This document shows positions 16,050-24,971 of a stretch of DNA of 64,000 nucleotides, piece by piece. The stretch lies in assembly GCA_027038965.1 (NCBI GenBank), contig JALWFG010000011.1, positions 186,001-250,000 of the forward strand, written 5' to 3'. The notes beneath the pieces are model-generated. The model saw only the letters and a program-made list of their open reading frames with translations, was not told the origin of the DNA and did not search any database. The first letter of the stretch is position 1. Each line of letters starts with the position of its first letter. The stretch is from Candidatus Desulfofervidaceae bacterium. GTDB lineage: Bacteria; Desulfobacterota; Desulfofervidia; Desulfofervidales; Desulfofervidaceae. The position numbers and the translations under genes are program-made.

Positions 16050-17465
16050 ATGAAAAGGATATGCATCATAATTTTGGCTCTACTTGAATGGGTGAGTCTG
16101 GCTCAGGCCAGCATTTACCGAGGACATAGTTTAACCCTTGAGGGGTCTTTAAAGAATGAGACTGGCGTTTATTTGGACAATGTCGGCAAATATACCAAAA
16201 TTATGGACATCATTGACCTAAAAGGCCAGTATCGGCCGGTAGATGAGCTTTCCTTCTTTATGCACATCCGCAAGTTCTGGGATCATGCCTACAATGTAGA
16301 AAGCGATTATCAATCTGCCCGTTATCTTATGTACACCAATAGAAAGACCTGGACAGGGATCAGTTGGGTAAGAGAGTGCTATTTAGACTATTTTTCTGTC
16401 TATCTGGACATGAGGCTTGGTAAACAGATTGTTACCTGGGGCACAGCCGACGGCATCAGGGTGCTAGACCAGGTAAATCCGCTTGATTATCGCGAGTTTA
16501 CCCTTAGGGACTGGAATGAAATCAAAATCCCCTTGTGGATGGTCAAATTAGAAGCCGCTCCCACAGTAAATGGCAGTCTGCAATTCCTTTTTATCCCCGA
16601 CTTTGAACCCAACTTTTTGCCCCCGGCAGGTGCCCCCTACGCCTTTAAAACGGCAGAAACAGCCGCCCAAAGCTATGCTAGGCTAGAAAGGTTAGGTTAC
16701 CGGGTGGTGACTAGAGAACAGCGTCCGGCCGAAAAGGTAGGTAATGCCAAGTTTGGTATCAGATGGCGGGATATTATTGGCAGTTTTGAGTACAGTCTTA
16801 ACTATCTCTATGGCTGGAACATGAATCCTGAGACCTATGCTAGCGTGGATACAAGCACCATGACAGGGCCGCCACCATTAACGGGTTATCCTCCTGCTGG
16901 TTCTACTTACATTTTTACAAGAAAATACAGCCGCATCAATCTGTGGGGCGGTAGCTTTTCCAAAAGCTTTGTAGAAGGGTTCTTAAAAGGCCTTACAATT
17001 AGGGGCGAGTTTGCCTACTTAAGGGATGTGCCGGTGTCTTATTACAACGATCGTGGCCAGCTAAGCTACACCAAAACTGACCAATACAAGTATGTTATTG
17101 GGCTTGATAAATACTTGATTACCAACTGGTTTTTTAGTTTTCAGTTAATCCAGCTTATTAATAGCCAAAAGGACTATCAAGGACACAGGTTCCTTTTGCC
17201 TTCTGGCGGTCCTATGGACAAGGTATCTACTTATCTAACCTTAAAAATCAGCACTGACTTTTTCCATGAAAGGCTTAAGCCAGAGATACTTTTTATTTAC
17301 GGAGACGACAATGAGTGGCGCATTAGCCCTAAGATGTATTATGAGTTTAACGACCATTTGACCGCCATTACAGGTATGCACATTTTTGTGGGCAAAGAAA
17401 GTGAGCTTTATGGTGAGTTTAACGATGTTAATGAATTATATCTGGAGTTAAGATACAGTTTTTGA
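16050..17465 (+). CDS. outer-membrane beta-barrel protein (DUF1302-like)
   Basis: 471 residues with a signal peptide (KRICIIILALLEWVSLAQA) and a C-terminal YLELRYSF ending in Phe, the outer-membrane insertion signal. The body alternates aromatic beta strands (for example SYTKTDQYKYVIGLDKYLIT). Early features RLGKQIVTWGTADGIRVLDQVNPLDY match the DUF1302-type barrels that accompany MMPL and LolA-like genes. SD GGAGAGG lies 10 bp after the previous stop. It is the last gene of the operon and the likely outer-membrane exit or partner of the exported molecule. Confidence 0.68.
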   Translation: MKRICIIILALLEWVSLAQASIYRGHSLTLEGSLKNETGVYLDNVGKYTKIMDIIDLKGQYRPVDELSFFMHIRKFWDHAYNVESDYQSARYLMYTNRKTWTGISWVRECYLDYFSVYLDMRLGKQIVTWGTADGIRVLDQVNPLDYREFTLRDWNEIKIPLWMVKLEAAPTVNGSLQFLFIPDFEPNFLPPAGAPYAFKTAETAAQSYARLERLGYRVVTREQRPAEKVGNAKFGIRWRDIIGSFEYSLNYLYGWNMNPETYASVDTSTMTGPPPLTGYPPAGSTYIFTRKYSRINLWGGSFSKSFVEGFLKGLTIRGEFAYLRDVPVSYYNDRGQLSYTKTDQYKYVIGLDKYLITNWFFSFQLIQLINSQKDYQGHRFLLPSGGPMDKVSTYLTLKISTDFFHERLKPEILFIYGDDNEWRISPKMYYEFNDHLTAITGMHIFVGKESELYGEFNDVNELYLELRYSF

Positions 17466-17542
17466 GCCTAATGTTTTAATGAAGAGTAAAACAAGACGCG
17501 ATTTCTATTTAAACTTGCCAATGTGAAGAATTTCAGGCTAAA

Positions 17543-18460
17543 ATGTCTTTAAGTATGATTTTCAAGGGGGAGATTTTGGAGGATAAAAGAGACAAGCTAG
17601 AGAAGCGGGTTTTGGTTGGCATAGATGACTCTGAGGTTTCTTTGAAGGTGGCTGGATATGTAGCCAAGATGTTTGTCCGTGACCCTATGTTTAATGCCAG
17701 CTTGATTTATGTCTTACCGGCCTTGCCCACAGTTTTGTTTGAAGAGGAACATAAGCTTGATAAATATCAAAGGGCCTATAAGAAGAAATTGGAAAGTAAA
17801 TATCAAGGCCAGGTAGAAGAAATTTTCCGTAAGGTAAAAAAGGTGTTTTTAAAAGTAGGTTGGGCAGAAGGGCGTTTGGAAACTATTACTGCCCCAAGAC
17901 ATTTTAGCCTTTCTAAAGAACTCTTGTTCTTTGCAGAGCATGGTTATTACGATGCCTTGGCCCTTGGATGGCAGGATATGAGTGGCATAGAACGAATCTT
18001 CAAAAGCAGTACAGGGGAAGAGGTGCTTTACAGTCCTAAAAACGTGCCCTTATGGCTTATAGCCGACGATTTGATTTCTTCTAGTGTCCTTGTGGCCATA
18101 GATGGTTCTGAAAGTGCTATGCGGGCCGTAGACCATGCTGGTTTTGTCCTTTCCGGCCGCAAGGATATTGAATTCATTCTCTTTCACGTAGTTTCGGGTC
18201 AGGAGGAGGCAGCTTCTATTTTTAATCGCGCCGAGAGTATTCTTACTAAGGCCGGAATTCCTAAGTCTCAAATAAAAAAAGTTGCGTATCAAGGGAAGAA
18301 CATTGCCGAGGCCATTCTTGCTTATAAAAAGGCGAATCAAATTAGCACCGTGATTATGGGCAGAAGGGGCATTTCCAAAATGAAGGCCTTGTTTTGGGGA
18401 AGTGTCTCTTCAAAGGTGCTAAAAGAGACAAAAGGAGGGGCGGTTTGGATCGTGGATTAA
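17543..18460 (+). CDS. tandem universal stress protein (two Usp domains)
   Basis: 305 residues with two Usp domains: KRVLVGIDDSEVSLKVAGYV (~25) and SSVLVAIDGSESAMRAVDHA (~175). The second domain ends with VIMGRRGISKMKALFWGSVS, a G-2x-G-9x-G(S/T)-like ATP-binding motif; the first lacks it (ALGWQDMSGIERIFKSS). ATP binding by the second domain only is inferred. Following the exporter operon by 78 bp, it is probably a separate unit with the epimerase, archease genes downstream. Confidence 0.8.
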   Translation: MSLSMIFKGEILEDKRDKLEKRVLVGIDDSEVSLKVAGYVAKMFVRDPMFNASLIYVLPALPTVLFEEEHKLDKYQRAYKKKLESKYQGQVEEIFRKVKKVFLKVGWAEGRLETITAPRHFSLSKELLFFAEHGYYDALALGWQDMSGIERIFKSSTGEEVLYSPKNVPLWLIADDLISSSVLVAIDGSESAMRAVDHAGFVLSGRKDIEFILFHVVSGQEEAASIFNRAESILTKAGIPKSQIKKVAYQGKNIAEAILAYKKANQISTVIMGRRGISKMKALFWGSVSSKVLKETKGGAVWIVD

Positions 18461-19284
18461 GGTTGCTTCGTTTTTTCTTTGTAAATGTTCCCTATGAACT
18501 GTTGAAAGACAAATATTGGGACCTCTTTGTTTCTTACAGAATCAGCCCTGAAATTTATTTTTCACCATCCTTGCTTGACAGGTGGCCAGAAGCAGAGTGG
18601 AAAGAGATGGCCCAATCATTGCGAGAGCTTGGTATGAAGGCTACATTTCACGCCCCCTTTTATGACCTTTCGCCTGGGGCCCTGGATGAAAAAATTCGCC
18701 AAGCCACGTTGGAAAGACTGGTACAAGTATTGGAACTTGCTTCTATATTCCACCCGCAGGCAATTGTCGCTCATCTGGGATTTGACCCTCGTATTCATGA
18801 ATCCTACGAAGAAGAGTGGCTTGAAAACAGCCTGAAAACATGGCAGGCAATTATTCCTTTACTCAAAAAGGTCGGCACATTCCTTAACCTAGAAAATGTG
18901 TTTGAAAACACCCCAGAGCTTTTTAAGAAACTGCTTTCTAAAATTAACTCCCCTTATATAGGTATTTGCTTTGACTATGGTCATACAAAGGCCTTTACTA
19001 ATACGGGACTCAGGAATTGGCAAGAGATTTTCCCTTGGGTGAGACAATTGCACTTGCATGATAATCAGGGACAGAAAGACGACCATTGGGGACTTGGGAA
19101 AGGAATTCTTGACTTTTCCGCCCTTTTTTCAAAACTTAAGCAATACAACTGTTATCCCATAATTACCTTGGAACCTCATACCGAAGCCGCCTTTTGGGAT
19201 ACCTTAGATTATCTTAATCGTCTGCCAGAGGATATTTATGCTTATTTAGAAAAATGCGGTCAAATAAATGGCCAAATTTTATGA
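18445..19284 (+). CDS. sugar phosphate isomerase/epimerase-like TIM barrel
   Basis: AP-endonuclease-2/xylose-isomerase-like TIM barrel: TFHAPFYDLSPG, AIVAHLGFDPRIH, FLNLENVFENTPELF (metal Glu), GICFDYGHTKAFT, QLHLHDNQGQKDDHWGLGKG and ITLEPHTEAAFWDTL supply the expected metal-binding His/Glu/Asp ladder. An ATG is absent at the N-terminus; TTG 18445 is the best start because AGGAGGGG lies at 18433-18440 and upstream codons would overlap the Usp gene further. It overlaps the Usp stop by 16 bp. Substrate unknown. Confidence 0.72.
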   Translation: MDRGLRLLRFFFVNVPYELLKDKYWDLFVSYRISPEIYFSPSLLDRWPEAEWKEMAQSLRELGMKATFHAPFYDLSPGALDEKIRQATLERLVQVLELASIFHPQAIVAHLGFDPRIHESYEEEWLENSLKTWQAIIPLLKKVGTFLNLENVFENTPELFKKLLSKINSPYIGICFDYGHTKAFTNTGLRNWQEIFPWVRQLHLHDNQGQKDDHWGLGKGILDFSALFSKLKQYNCYPIITLEPHTEAAFWDTLDYLNRLPEDIYAYLEKCGQINGQIL

Positions 19285-19705
19285 GACCATAGAACACACA
19301 GCCGATTTAGGTATCAGGGTTTGGGGAAAAGACGAAAAGGAGCTCTTTATTAATGCTGCTAAGGCCTTTTTTGATTGTATTACAGACCTTGAGGCCATTA
19401 GACCGAGAAGGGAATTTCAGGTTAGTGTCAAGGGGGAGTCTTTAGAAGAATGCCTTTTTAACTGGCTAGATGAATTGCTCTTTCTGTTTGATGCCAAAGG
19501 GATATTGGTAGCAGATTGTGTTTTAAAAATGGAGCGAGCTATTGACCAACCAAAGGCCTATGAGATTCAAGCCATTTGTAAGGGAGAACGGTTTGATCCC
19601 GAAAGACATCCTCTGAAGGCGGCCATAAAGGCCGTAACCTACCATAACTTAGAGGTTACCAACAAGGGTAATCTCTATGAAGCCGAAGTCTTATTTGATA
19701 TTTAA
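19268..19705 (+). CDS. archease
   Basis: 145 residues, full-length archease: YETIEHTADLGIRVWGKDEKELF at the N-terminus, FNWLDELLFLFDAKG in the middle and HPLKAAIKAVTYHNLEVT containing the C-terminal conserved block. Archease activates RtcB-type RNA ligase by aiding GTP/metal-dependent guanylylation. RtcB is not in this window. The gene overlaps the preceding epimerase by 17 bp. Confidence 0.9.
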   Translation: MAKFYETIEHTADLGIRVWGKDEKELFINAAKAFFDCITDLEAIRPRREFQVSVKGESLEECLFNWLDELLFLFDAKGILVADCVLKMERAIDQPKAYEIQAICKGERFDPERHPLKAAIKAVTYHNLEVTNKGNLYEAEVLFDI

Positions 19706-19790
19706 ATTGAGGCCCTGCTTTTTCCAATAACCATTGATTGGTAAACCGTTTTTATTTTAGTTCCTTAGATTTAAAGGTTTCTTATGAGTC

Positions 19791-19819
19791 TTGACATCCC
19801 AAAGGCTTTCAAGTAAAAA
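19791..19819 (+). promoter_or_regulatory. putative sigma-70 promoter of the carboxylase gene
   Basis: TTGACA at 19791-19796, 17-bp spacer, TAAAAA at 19814-19819. The ATG follows only 8 bp after the -10, so the transcript would have almost no leader. Confidence 0.4.
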
Positions 19820-19827
19820 AGAAGGCT

Positions 19828-21282
19828 ATGAAGAAAAGAGCTAAATTTAAGAAGATTTTAGTGGCTAACCGGGGAGAAATTGCCTCACGTATTATTCGGG
19901 CCATTCAAGAATGGGGAAGCGAGGCCGTAGCTGTTTATGAAACCCCTGATAGTGAAGCTCGCCATGTAGTCCAGGCCAATGAAGCCATTTGGATAGGTGA
20001 CGGTCCCTGCCGAGATTATCTTAATATTCAAAAGATGATAGAAGCGGCCAAGAGAGCTGGGGCTGAAGCCATTCACCCCGGATACGGTTTTTTGGCAGAA
20101 AACCCAGATTTTGCTGCGGCCTGTCGGGAAGCTGGACTTGTTTTTATTGGGCCTCCCACTCAGGTAGTCAAATGGTTGGGTGATAAAGTAATGGCCAGAA
20201 AGTTGATGGAAGAAGCTGGGATTCCAGTAGTGCCGGGAACGGAGCCATTACCATTAGGGGAAGAAGGAAAAGAATTAGCTGCCCAGTTTGGGAAAAGGTA
20301 TGGATATCCAATAGTAATCAAGGCCGTGGCTGGGGGCGGAGGAAGAGGAATTCGGATGGTAGAGTCAGAAGCGGAGCTTTTGGCCCAGCTACCGATTGCT
20401 CAGTCAGAGGCAAAGACGGCCTTTAACGACCCCCGGGTTTACCTAGAAAAGTTTTTGCCTTCTCCTAAACACGTAGAGGTTCAAATCCTCGCAGACGAAT
20501 ATGGAAATGTTATTCACCTTGGCACCAGAGATTGTTCTATCCAGCGGAGACACCAAAAGCTGGTGGAAATTGCCCCTGATATGTTGAATGACCCTGAGTT
20601 GACTCAAAAAATCTGTCAAGCGGCTGTTATGGCAGCGAAGAAGGTGGGTTATGTAAACGCTGGCACGGTAGAATTTTTAATAAAAGACGGCCAATTTTAT
20701 TTCTTGGAGATTAATACCCGTTTGCAGGTAGAACATACGGTGACCGAAATGGTCACCGGGGTAGATATCGTCCGGGCTCAACTTGAAATCGCCGCTGGCA
20801 ATCCCCTTCCCTTCACCCAAGACGACATCATCATAAGGGGTTATGCCATAGAGATGCGTGTCAATGCCGAAGACCCCAAAAATAACTTTATGCCAGAGTC
20901 AGGTAAGAAAGTCCTAGTGTATTACTCCCCTGGTGGGTTTGGAGTAAGGTTGGATGGATGTTGTTATCCCGGTTACATTGTCCCTCAGGTCTATGATTCC
21001 CTTTTGGTTAAATTGACCGTTTATGGACTTACTTGGGAAGAGGCTGTGACTCGTCTCAGGCGCGCCTTAAAAGGTTTTGTAATCCTGGGCCCAAAAACCA
21101 CTATCCCTTTTTACCTTCAGATTGTAGATGACCCAGACTTTAAAAAAGGTATCTTTAAAACCGATTATTTGGAAACTCATCCTCATCTGCTTAACTATAA
21201 GGAAGATGAGCCAGAAGCAACAAAGATTGCTCGGCTAATAGCAGAGATACACCATCGGGGATTTAACCCTTATGCCATATAA
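19828..21282 (+). CDS. pycA: biotin carboxylase subunit (pyruvate carboxylase subunit A)
   Basis: ATP-dependent carboxylation of biotin. N-terminal KKILVANRGEIASRIIRA, HPGYGFLAENPDFAAAC, ATP-grasp loop YPIVIKAVAGGGGRGIRMV, and FLEINTRLQVEHTVTEMVTG are the standard blocks; 484 residues fits AccC/PycA. The next gene encodes the carboxyltransferase-biotinyl subunit, so a two-subunit pyruvate carboxylase (pyruvate to oxaloacetate) is preferred over acetyl-CoA carboxylase. The symbol rests on this pairing. Confidence 0.88.
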   Translation: MKKRAKFKKILVANRGEIASRIIRAIQEWGSEAVAVYETPDSEARHVVQANEAIWIGDGPCRDYLNIQKMIEAAKRAGAEAIHPGYGFLAENPDFAAACREAGLVFIGPPTQVVKWLGDKVMARKLMEEAGIPVVPGTEPLPLGEEGKELAAQFGKRYGYPIVIKAVAGGGGRGIRMVESEAELLAQLPIAQSEAKTAFNDPRVYLEKFLPSPKHVEVQILADEYGNVIHLGTRDCSIQRRHQKLVEIAPDMLNDPELTQKICQAAVMAAKKVGYVNAGTVEFLIKDGQFYFLEINTRLQVEHTVTEMVTGVDIVRAQLEIAAGNPLPFTQDDIIIRGYAIEMRVNAEDPKNNFMPESGKKVLVYYSPGGFGVRLDGCCYPGYIVPQVYDSLLVKLTVYGLTWEEAVTRLRRALKGFVILGPKTTIPFYLQIVDDPDFKKGIFKTDYLETHPHLLNYKEDEPEATKIARLIAEIHHRGFNPYAI

Positions 21283-21351
21283 GAGATGGTTGGGTTTGCA
21301 TGAGGGAAAGGTGTTCTTGTTAATTGAAAGATTGATGAAAAGGGAGAGATA

Positions 21352-23253
21352 ATGCGGATTAAAAGATATATGCCTGTAGAAGACATTTTGCAGACTGTTC
21401 GGCAGGCGAAGGGGTACTTTATTACCAATACCCAAAGGGACCTTTCTCAATCAGATTTCAAAAACCGCATCTTGTTGCATACAGACTTACTAGCGGCCCC
21501 TTATCGGGAGGAGGCCGGGTATTTTTCCTTAGAGATCAGCGGTGGGGCCTCTATCCATGTGGATATGCTCCGCAAGCAAGTGAATCCCTTTTTGAAACTA
21601 AAGCTTTTACGCCAAAAAATGCCCAATACCCTATTTCAGACCCTTTGCCGGGGGGTTAATCTATTTGGTTATCGACCTTACCCTGAGAATGTCATTCGTC
21701 TGACGGTAAGAGAATTTGCCAAGTATGTAGAGGTATGGAGGGTCTTTGATTTTCTCAATTATGTACCTAACATGATTCCGGTCTTTGAGGAAGTGAAAAA
21801 GGCTGGTAAAATTTTGGAGCCATGTATTTGTTTTTCTACTGGGCCTGAGCACACTGATGAATATTATGTCAGTAAAGTGAAAGAAATCCTGGAAGTTACA
21901 GGGCCAGATATAATTTTGTGCATCAAAAATCATGGCGGGTTGGGTACCCCTGCCAGAATCGGACGTCTGGTAAATGCCATCAAACAGGCCTTCCCGGAGC
22001 TCATTATTCATTATCATGGGCATAATACAGATGGGAATGACATTGGGCGTATTGTAGCTGCTGTGCTCAATGGGGCCAAAATCGTGGATGCAGGAGACCA
22101 TGCCTTGACAGGTTTTTATGGTCCACCCCCCATTTTGACGGTGATAGATACCTTAGAGGCTCAAGGAATCAAGGCGGAGGGGATTGATAGAAGTGCCGTT
22201 ATTGCAACTTCTCAGGTATTGCGGAAGGAACGGTTGGCCTATGCCGATTTTGAAGCCCAATATAAGGGGTTTGACCCCACGGTCCAGATTCACAAACTGC
22301 CAGGTGGGGCTATGGGAAGCAGCTTAGAGCAGGCAGAGAAGGGGGGATTTCTGCATCTAATGCCCAAAATCCTGTTAGAGGAATTACCTCGGGTTCAAAA
22401 GGAATTGGGCAATTGGTGGAGTGTAACACCAGGCTCCCAGATTTTATGGACAACGGCGGTAGACAATGTGCTTTCAGGTGAGCACTATGCCAATCCTAGT
22501 GGAGATTTGAAGAATCTGCTTTTAGAAAGATATGGTCCGTTCCCTTTCTATAAACCCAGTAAAGAGATATACCGCAAGGTTTTTGGGCCAAATTGGAAAA
22601 AGATTGTAGCTGAAGAATCGGGACTCCAAGAGATAGAACCTGTAGATTTAGAAGTTGAAAGAAAGGCATTAGAAGAAAAAATTGGGAGAGAACCTTCTGT
22701 AGAAGAACTGGTGCTCTATCTTCAACATCCAAATGATGCCGTGGCCTTTTTCAAATTCGAAGAGAAGTTTGGCAGGACTTATGTTTTACCACCTCAAGTC
22801 TGGTTTAGGCGAGGCGGGTTTAAGGTTGGGGAAAAGATTAGCTTTACGGATTACACTGGGAAGTCCCATATTATAGAAGTAGGACCTACCCATTATACTG
22901 ACGGAAAGAAGGCCACTCACTTCGTGATTGACTTCCATCCCATCGTGCTTATTACCGAAGACGAAGAAAAAAAGGAGTCTTCCTCTGCCCCTGCCTTAAC
23001 CAAGGAAGAAATAGAGGCCTTAGCAGAGACTGGCGATATTAGAGCGCCTTTTAATGCCTCTATCCAGAAGATAGAAGTTAAACCAGGGGATGAAGTAGGT
23101 TCTGGGGATACGGTGATTGTTATTGAAGCCATGAAGATGCAGACCCCAATTGAATCCCCTGTTAAGGGAAGGGTAGAAAAGGTGTTTGTCAAAGAAGGTG
23201 ACCAGGTAAAGATGGGAGAAAGACTCTTGCTAATTACCCCTATTGAGGAGTAA
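21352..23253 (+). CDS. pycB: pyruvate carboxylase subunit B (carboxyltransferase + biotinyl domain)
   Basis: 633 residues: DRE-TIM carboxyltransferase domain with conserved carboxylase domain and a C-terminal biotinyl domain carrying VIEAMKMQTPIESPVKG, the biotinylated Lys. The barrel contains IKNHGGLGTPARIGRLV and IHYHGHNTDGNDIG (metal His-x-His) and KLPGGAMGSSLEQAEKGG, as in PycB and oxaloacetate decarboxylase alpha. No membrane decarboxylase subunits are nearby, supporting an anaplerotic carboxylase. It starts differently from the usual MRD..-type N-terminus (MRIKRYMPVEDILQTVRQAKG), so the extreme N-terminus is divergent. Confidence 0.85.
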   Translation: MRIKRYMPVEDILQTVRQAKGYFITNTQRDLSQSDFKNRILLHTDLLAAPYREEAGYFSLEISGGASIHVDMLRKQVNPFLKLKLLRQKMPNTLFQTLCRGVNLFGYRPYPENVIRLTVREFAKYVEVWRVFDFLNYVPNMIPVFEEVKKAGKILEPCICFSTGPEHTDEYYVSKVKEILEVTGPDIILCIKNHGGLGTPARIGRLVNAIKQAFPELIIHYHGHNTDGNDIGRIVAAVLNGAKIVDAGDHALTGFYGPPPILTVIDTLEAQGIKAEGIDRSAVIATSQVLRKERLAYADFEAQYKGFDPTVQIHKLPGGAMGSSLEQAEKGGFLHLMPKILLEELPRVQKELGNWWSVTPGSQILWTTAVDNVLSGEHYANPSGDLKNLLLERYGPFPFYKPSKEIYRKVFGPNWKKIVAEESGLQEIEPVDLEVERKALEEKIGREPSVEELVLYLQHPNDAVAFFKFEEKFGRTYVLPPQVWFRRGGFKVGEKISFTDYTGKSHIIEVGPTHYTDGKKATHFVIDFHPIVLITEDEEKKESSSAPALTKEEIEALAETGDIRAPFNASIQKIEVKPGDEVGSGDTVIVIEAMKMQTPIESPVKGRVEKVFVKEGDQVKMGERLLLITPIEE

Positions 23254-23285
23254 TATAGTCTTATTCTAAAAGACGAGGTGGTAAA

Positions 23286-23489
23286 ATGACTCTTAAAGAG
23301 GTAAAGGCCATGGCAAAGGGAATGGGAATTAAGCTTTGTCGGAAAAATAAGACCCAGCTTATTCGGGAAATTCAAGAAAGAGAAGGCAACATTCCCTGCT
23401 TTGGGACCGAAAGGGTAAAATTTTGTGGCGAGGAAGGTTGCCTTTGGCGTTCAGATTGTTTGAAGGAATTCCGTAAGAACCAAAAATAA
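23286..23489 (+). CDS. small SAP-domain-like protein
   Basis: 67 residues: TLKEVKAMAKGMGIKLCRKNKTQLIREIQ is a helix-extended-helix SAP-like motif, followed by a Cys-containing tail with FGTERVKFCGEEGCLWRSDC (four Cys in total in this part), perhaps a small metal site. Such proteins often sit next to glgA in sulfate reducers. DNA binding is inferred from the SAP-like motif only. Confidence 0.6.
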   Translation: MTLKEVKAMAKGMGIKLCRKNKTQLIREIQEREGNIPCFGTERVKFCGEEGCLWRSDCLKEFRKNQK

Positions 23490-23490
23490 G

Positions 23491-24945
23491 GTGAAGGTTC
23501 TATTCGTCACTCCAGAGGTTTTTCCCCTTGCCAAAGGTGGGGGGCTAGCGGATGTGTGTGGATCTTTGCCCAAGGCCCTCACAAAGTTAGGGGTTGAAGT
23601 AGATATCATTCTTCCCTTCTATCGTTGTGTAAGGAATGTTCAAACTGAATTTAACTCCATAGCCGAAGACCTTCCTGTTTCCCTTGGTTGGCGGCAGTTA
23701 AGGGCGGATATCTATCAAACAGAACTTACTCCTCATATAAAGGTATTTCTGGTGGCCAGGGATGAGTTCTATGACCGCTCCAATATCTATGGTACCAACA
23801 AAGGGGGCTATTTTGATAACGGAGAAAGGTTTGCCTTCTTTGCCCAGTCGGTTCTTGCTTTTATAGATAAGACCGGGTATAAATGCGATGTTTTACATTG
23901 TCATGATTGGCAAACGGCTCTGGTGCCTGTTTATTTGAAAACTAAGTATTTTTATCACCCAGGGCTTTCGGCCTTAAAAACAGTTCTAACCATCCACAAT
24001 TTGGGCTATCAAGGTGTCTTCCCAGCAGAGGTGTTTGGATTGATTAATTTGCCTTCCCACTTGTTTTCTATAGAGGGTCTTGAATTCTGGGGGCAGGTAA
24101 ATTTTTTAAAAGGTGGTATTATCTTTGCAGACTTTCTCACTACAGTAAGTCCCACTTATGCCAAAGAAATCCAAACTCAAGAATATGGTTTTGGACTGGA
24201 TGGCGTCCTTCGGCTCTATGCCCATCGGCTCAAAGGCATCTTAAACGGTGTGGATTATTCCGAATGGAATCCTGAAACCGATCCCTACATTGCCGCCCGA
24301 TATTCCAAGGCAGACTTAAGCGGCAAAATAGTTTGCAAAGAGGATTTAATAAGGCTTTGCGGATTGCCCCTTGATTTGGTCAAGCGCCCTTTATTAGGAA
24401 TGGTCAGTCGGCTGGTAGAGCAAAAGGGAATTGAAATCTTGCTTCCTGTGATTGAAAAAATCGCTCAAAAAAATGCGGCTGTAGTGATTTTGGGGACTGG
24501 CGAAAAGAGATATGAGGACGCTCTTTCTCAAATGGCCGCCCGCTATCCTAGCCAAATATGTGTAAAAATTGGCTTTGACAACAAAATTGCCCATAAAATC
24601 ATTGCTGGGACAGATATGTTTTTGATGCCCTCTCGTTATGAATCCTGTGGTTTGACTCAGCTTTATAGTCTCAGATATGGCACGATTCCTATTGTAAGAA
24701 ACACAGGCGGCCTTGCAGACACTATAACAGACGCTCAACTAGAAGGCGGGAAGGGAACGGGTTTTAAATTTAATGCTTATAGCCCTGATGCCTTTTGGGA
24801 GGCCATAAATCGGGCCATAAATTGTTATGAAATGGAAAGGACTATCTGGTATGAGCTCATGCTTAATGCCATGCAATGTGATTTCTCTTGGGATAAAACG
24901 GCCAAAGAATATGTAGCGATTTACGAAAGAATTTTAAAGCGGTGA
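23491..24945 (+). CDS. glgA: glycogen synthase (ADP-glucose type)
   Basis: GT5 glycosyltransferase adding glucose from ADP-glucose to the glucan chain. MKVLFVTPEVFPLAKGGGLAD carries the K-x-G-G-L nucleotide-sugar motif; HCHDWQTALVPVYLK and SRYESCGLTQLYSLRYGTIP are family blocks; 484 residues is usual. GTG start at 23491 begins 1 bp after the SAP gene stop, so it is translationally coupled to that gene. Other glycogen genes are not in the window. Confidence 0.93.
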   Translation: MKVLFVTPEVFPLAKGGGLADVCGSLPKALTKLGVEVDIILPFYRCVRNVQTEFNSIAEDLPVSLGWRQLRADIYQTELTPHIKVFLVARDEFYDRSNIYGTNKGGYFDNGERFAFFAQSVLAFIDKTGYKCDVLHCHDWQTALVPVYLKTKYFYHPGLSALKTVLTIHNLGYQGVFPAEVFGLINLPSHLFSIEGLEFWGQVNFLKGGIIFADFLTTVSPTYAKEIQTQEYGFGLDGVLRLYAHRLKGILNGVDYSEWNPETDPYIAARYSKADLSGKIVCKEDLIRLCGLPLDLVKRPLLGMVSRLVEQKGIEILLPVIEKIAQKNAAVVILGTGEKRYEDALSQMAARYPSQICVKIGFDNKIAHKIIAGTDMFLMPSRYESCGLTQLYSLRYGTIPIVRNTGGLADTITDAQLEGGKGTGFKFNAYSPDAFWEAINRAINCYEMERTIWYELMLNAMQCDFSWDKTAKEYVAIYERILKR

Positions 24946-24971
24946 TGGGGAGGTATATTTATTCTCCTTTA

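Noticed and set aside
6851-17465. Direct assignment of the operon to hopanoid biosynthesis (HpnG/HpnJ/HpnN)
   Set aside because: No squalene-hopene cyclase or HpnH is present, and the isomerase and aldolase are not part of the known hopanoid set.
18394-18444. TTG 18394 as start of the epimerase
   Set aside because: It would overlap the Usp gene by 67 bp, while TTG 18445 has a strong ribosome-binding site.
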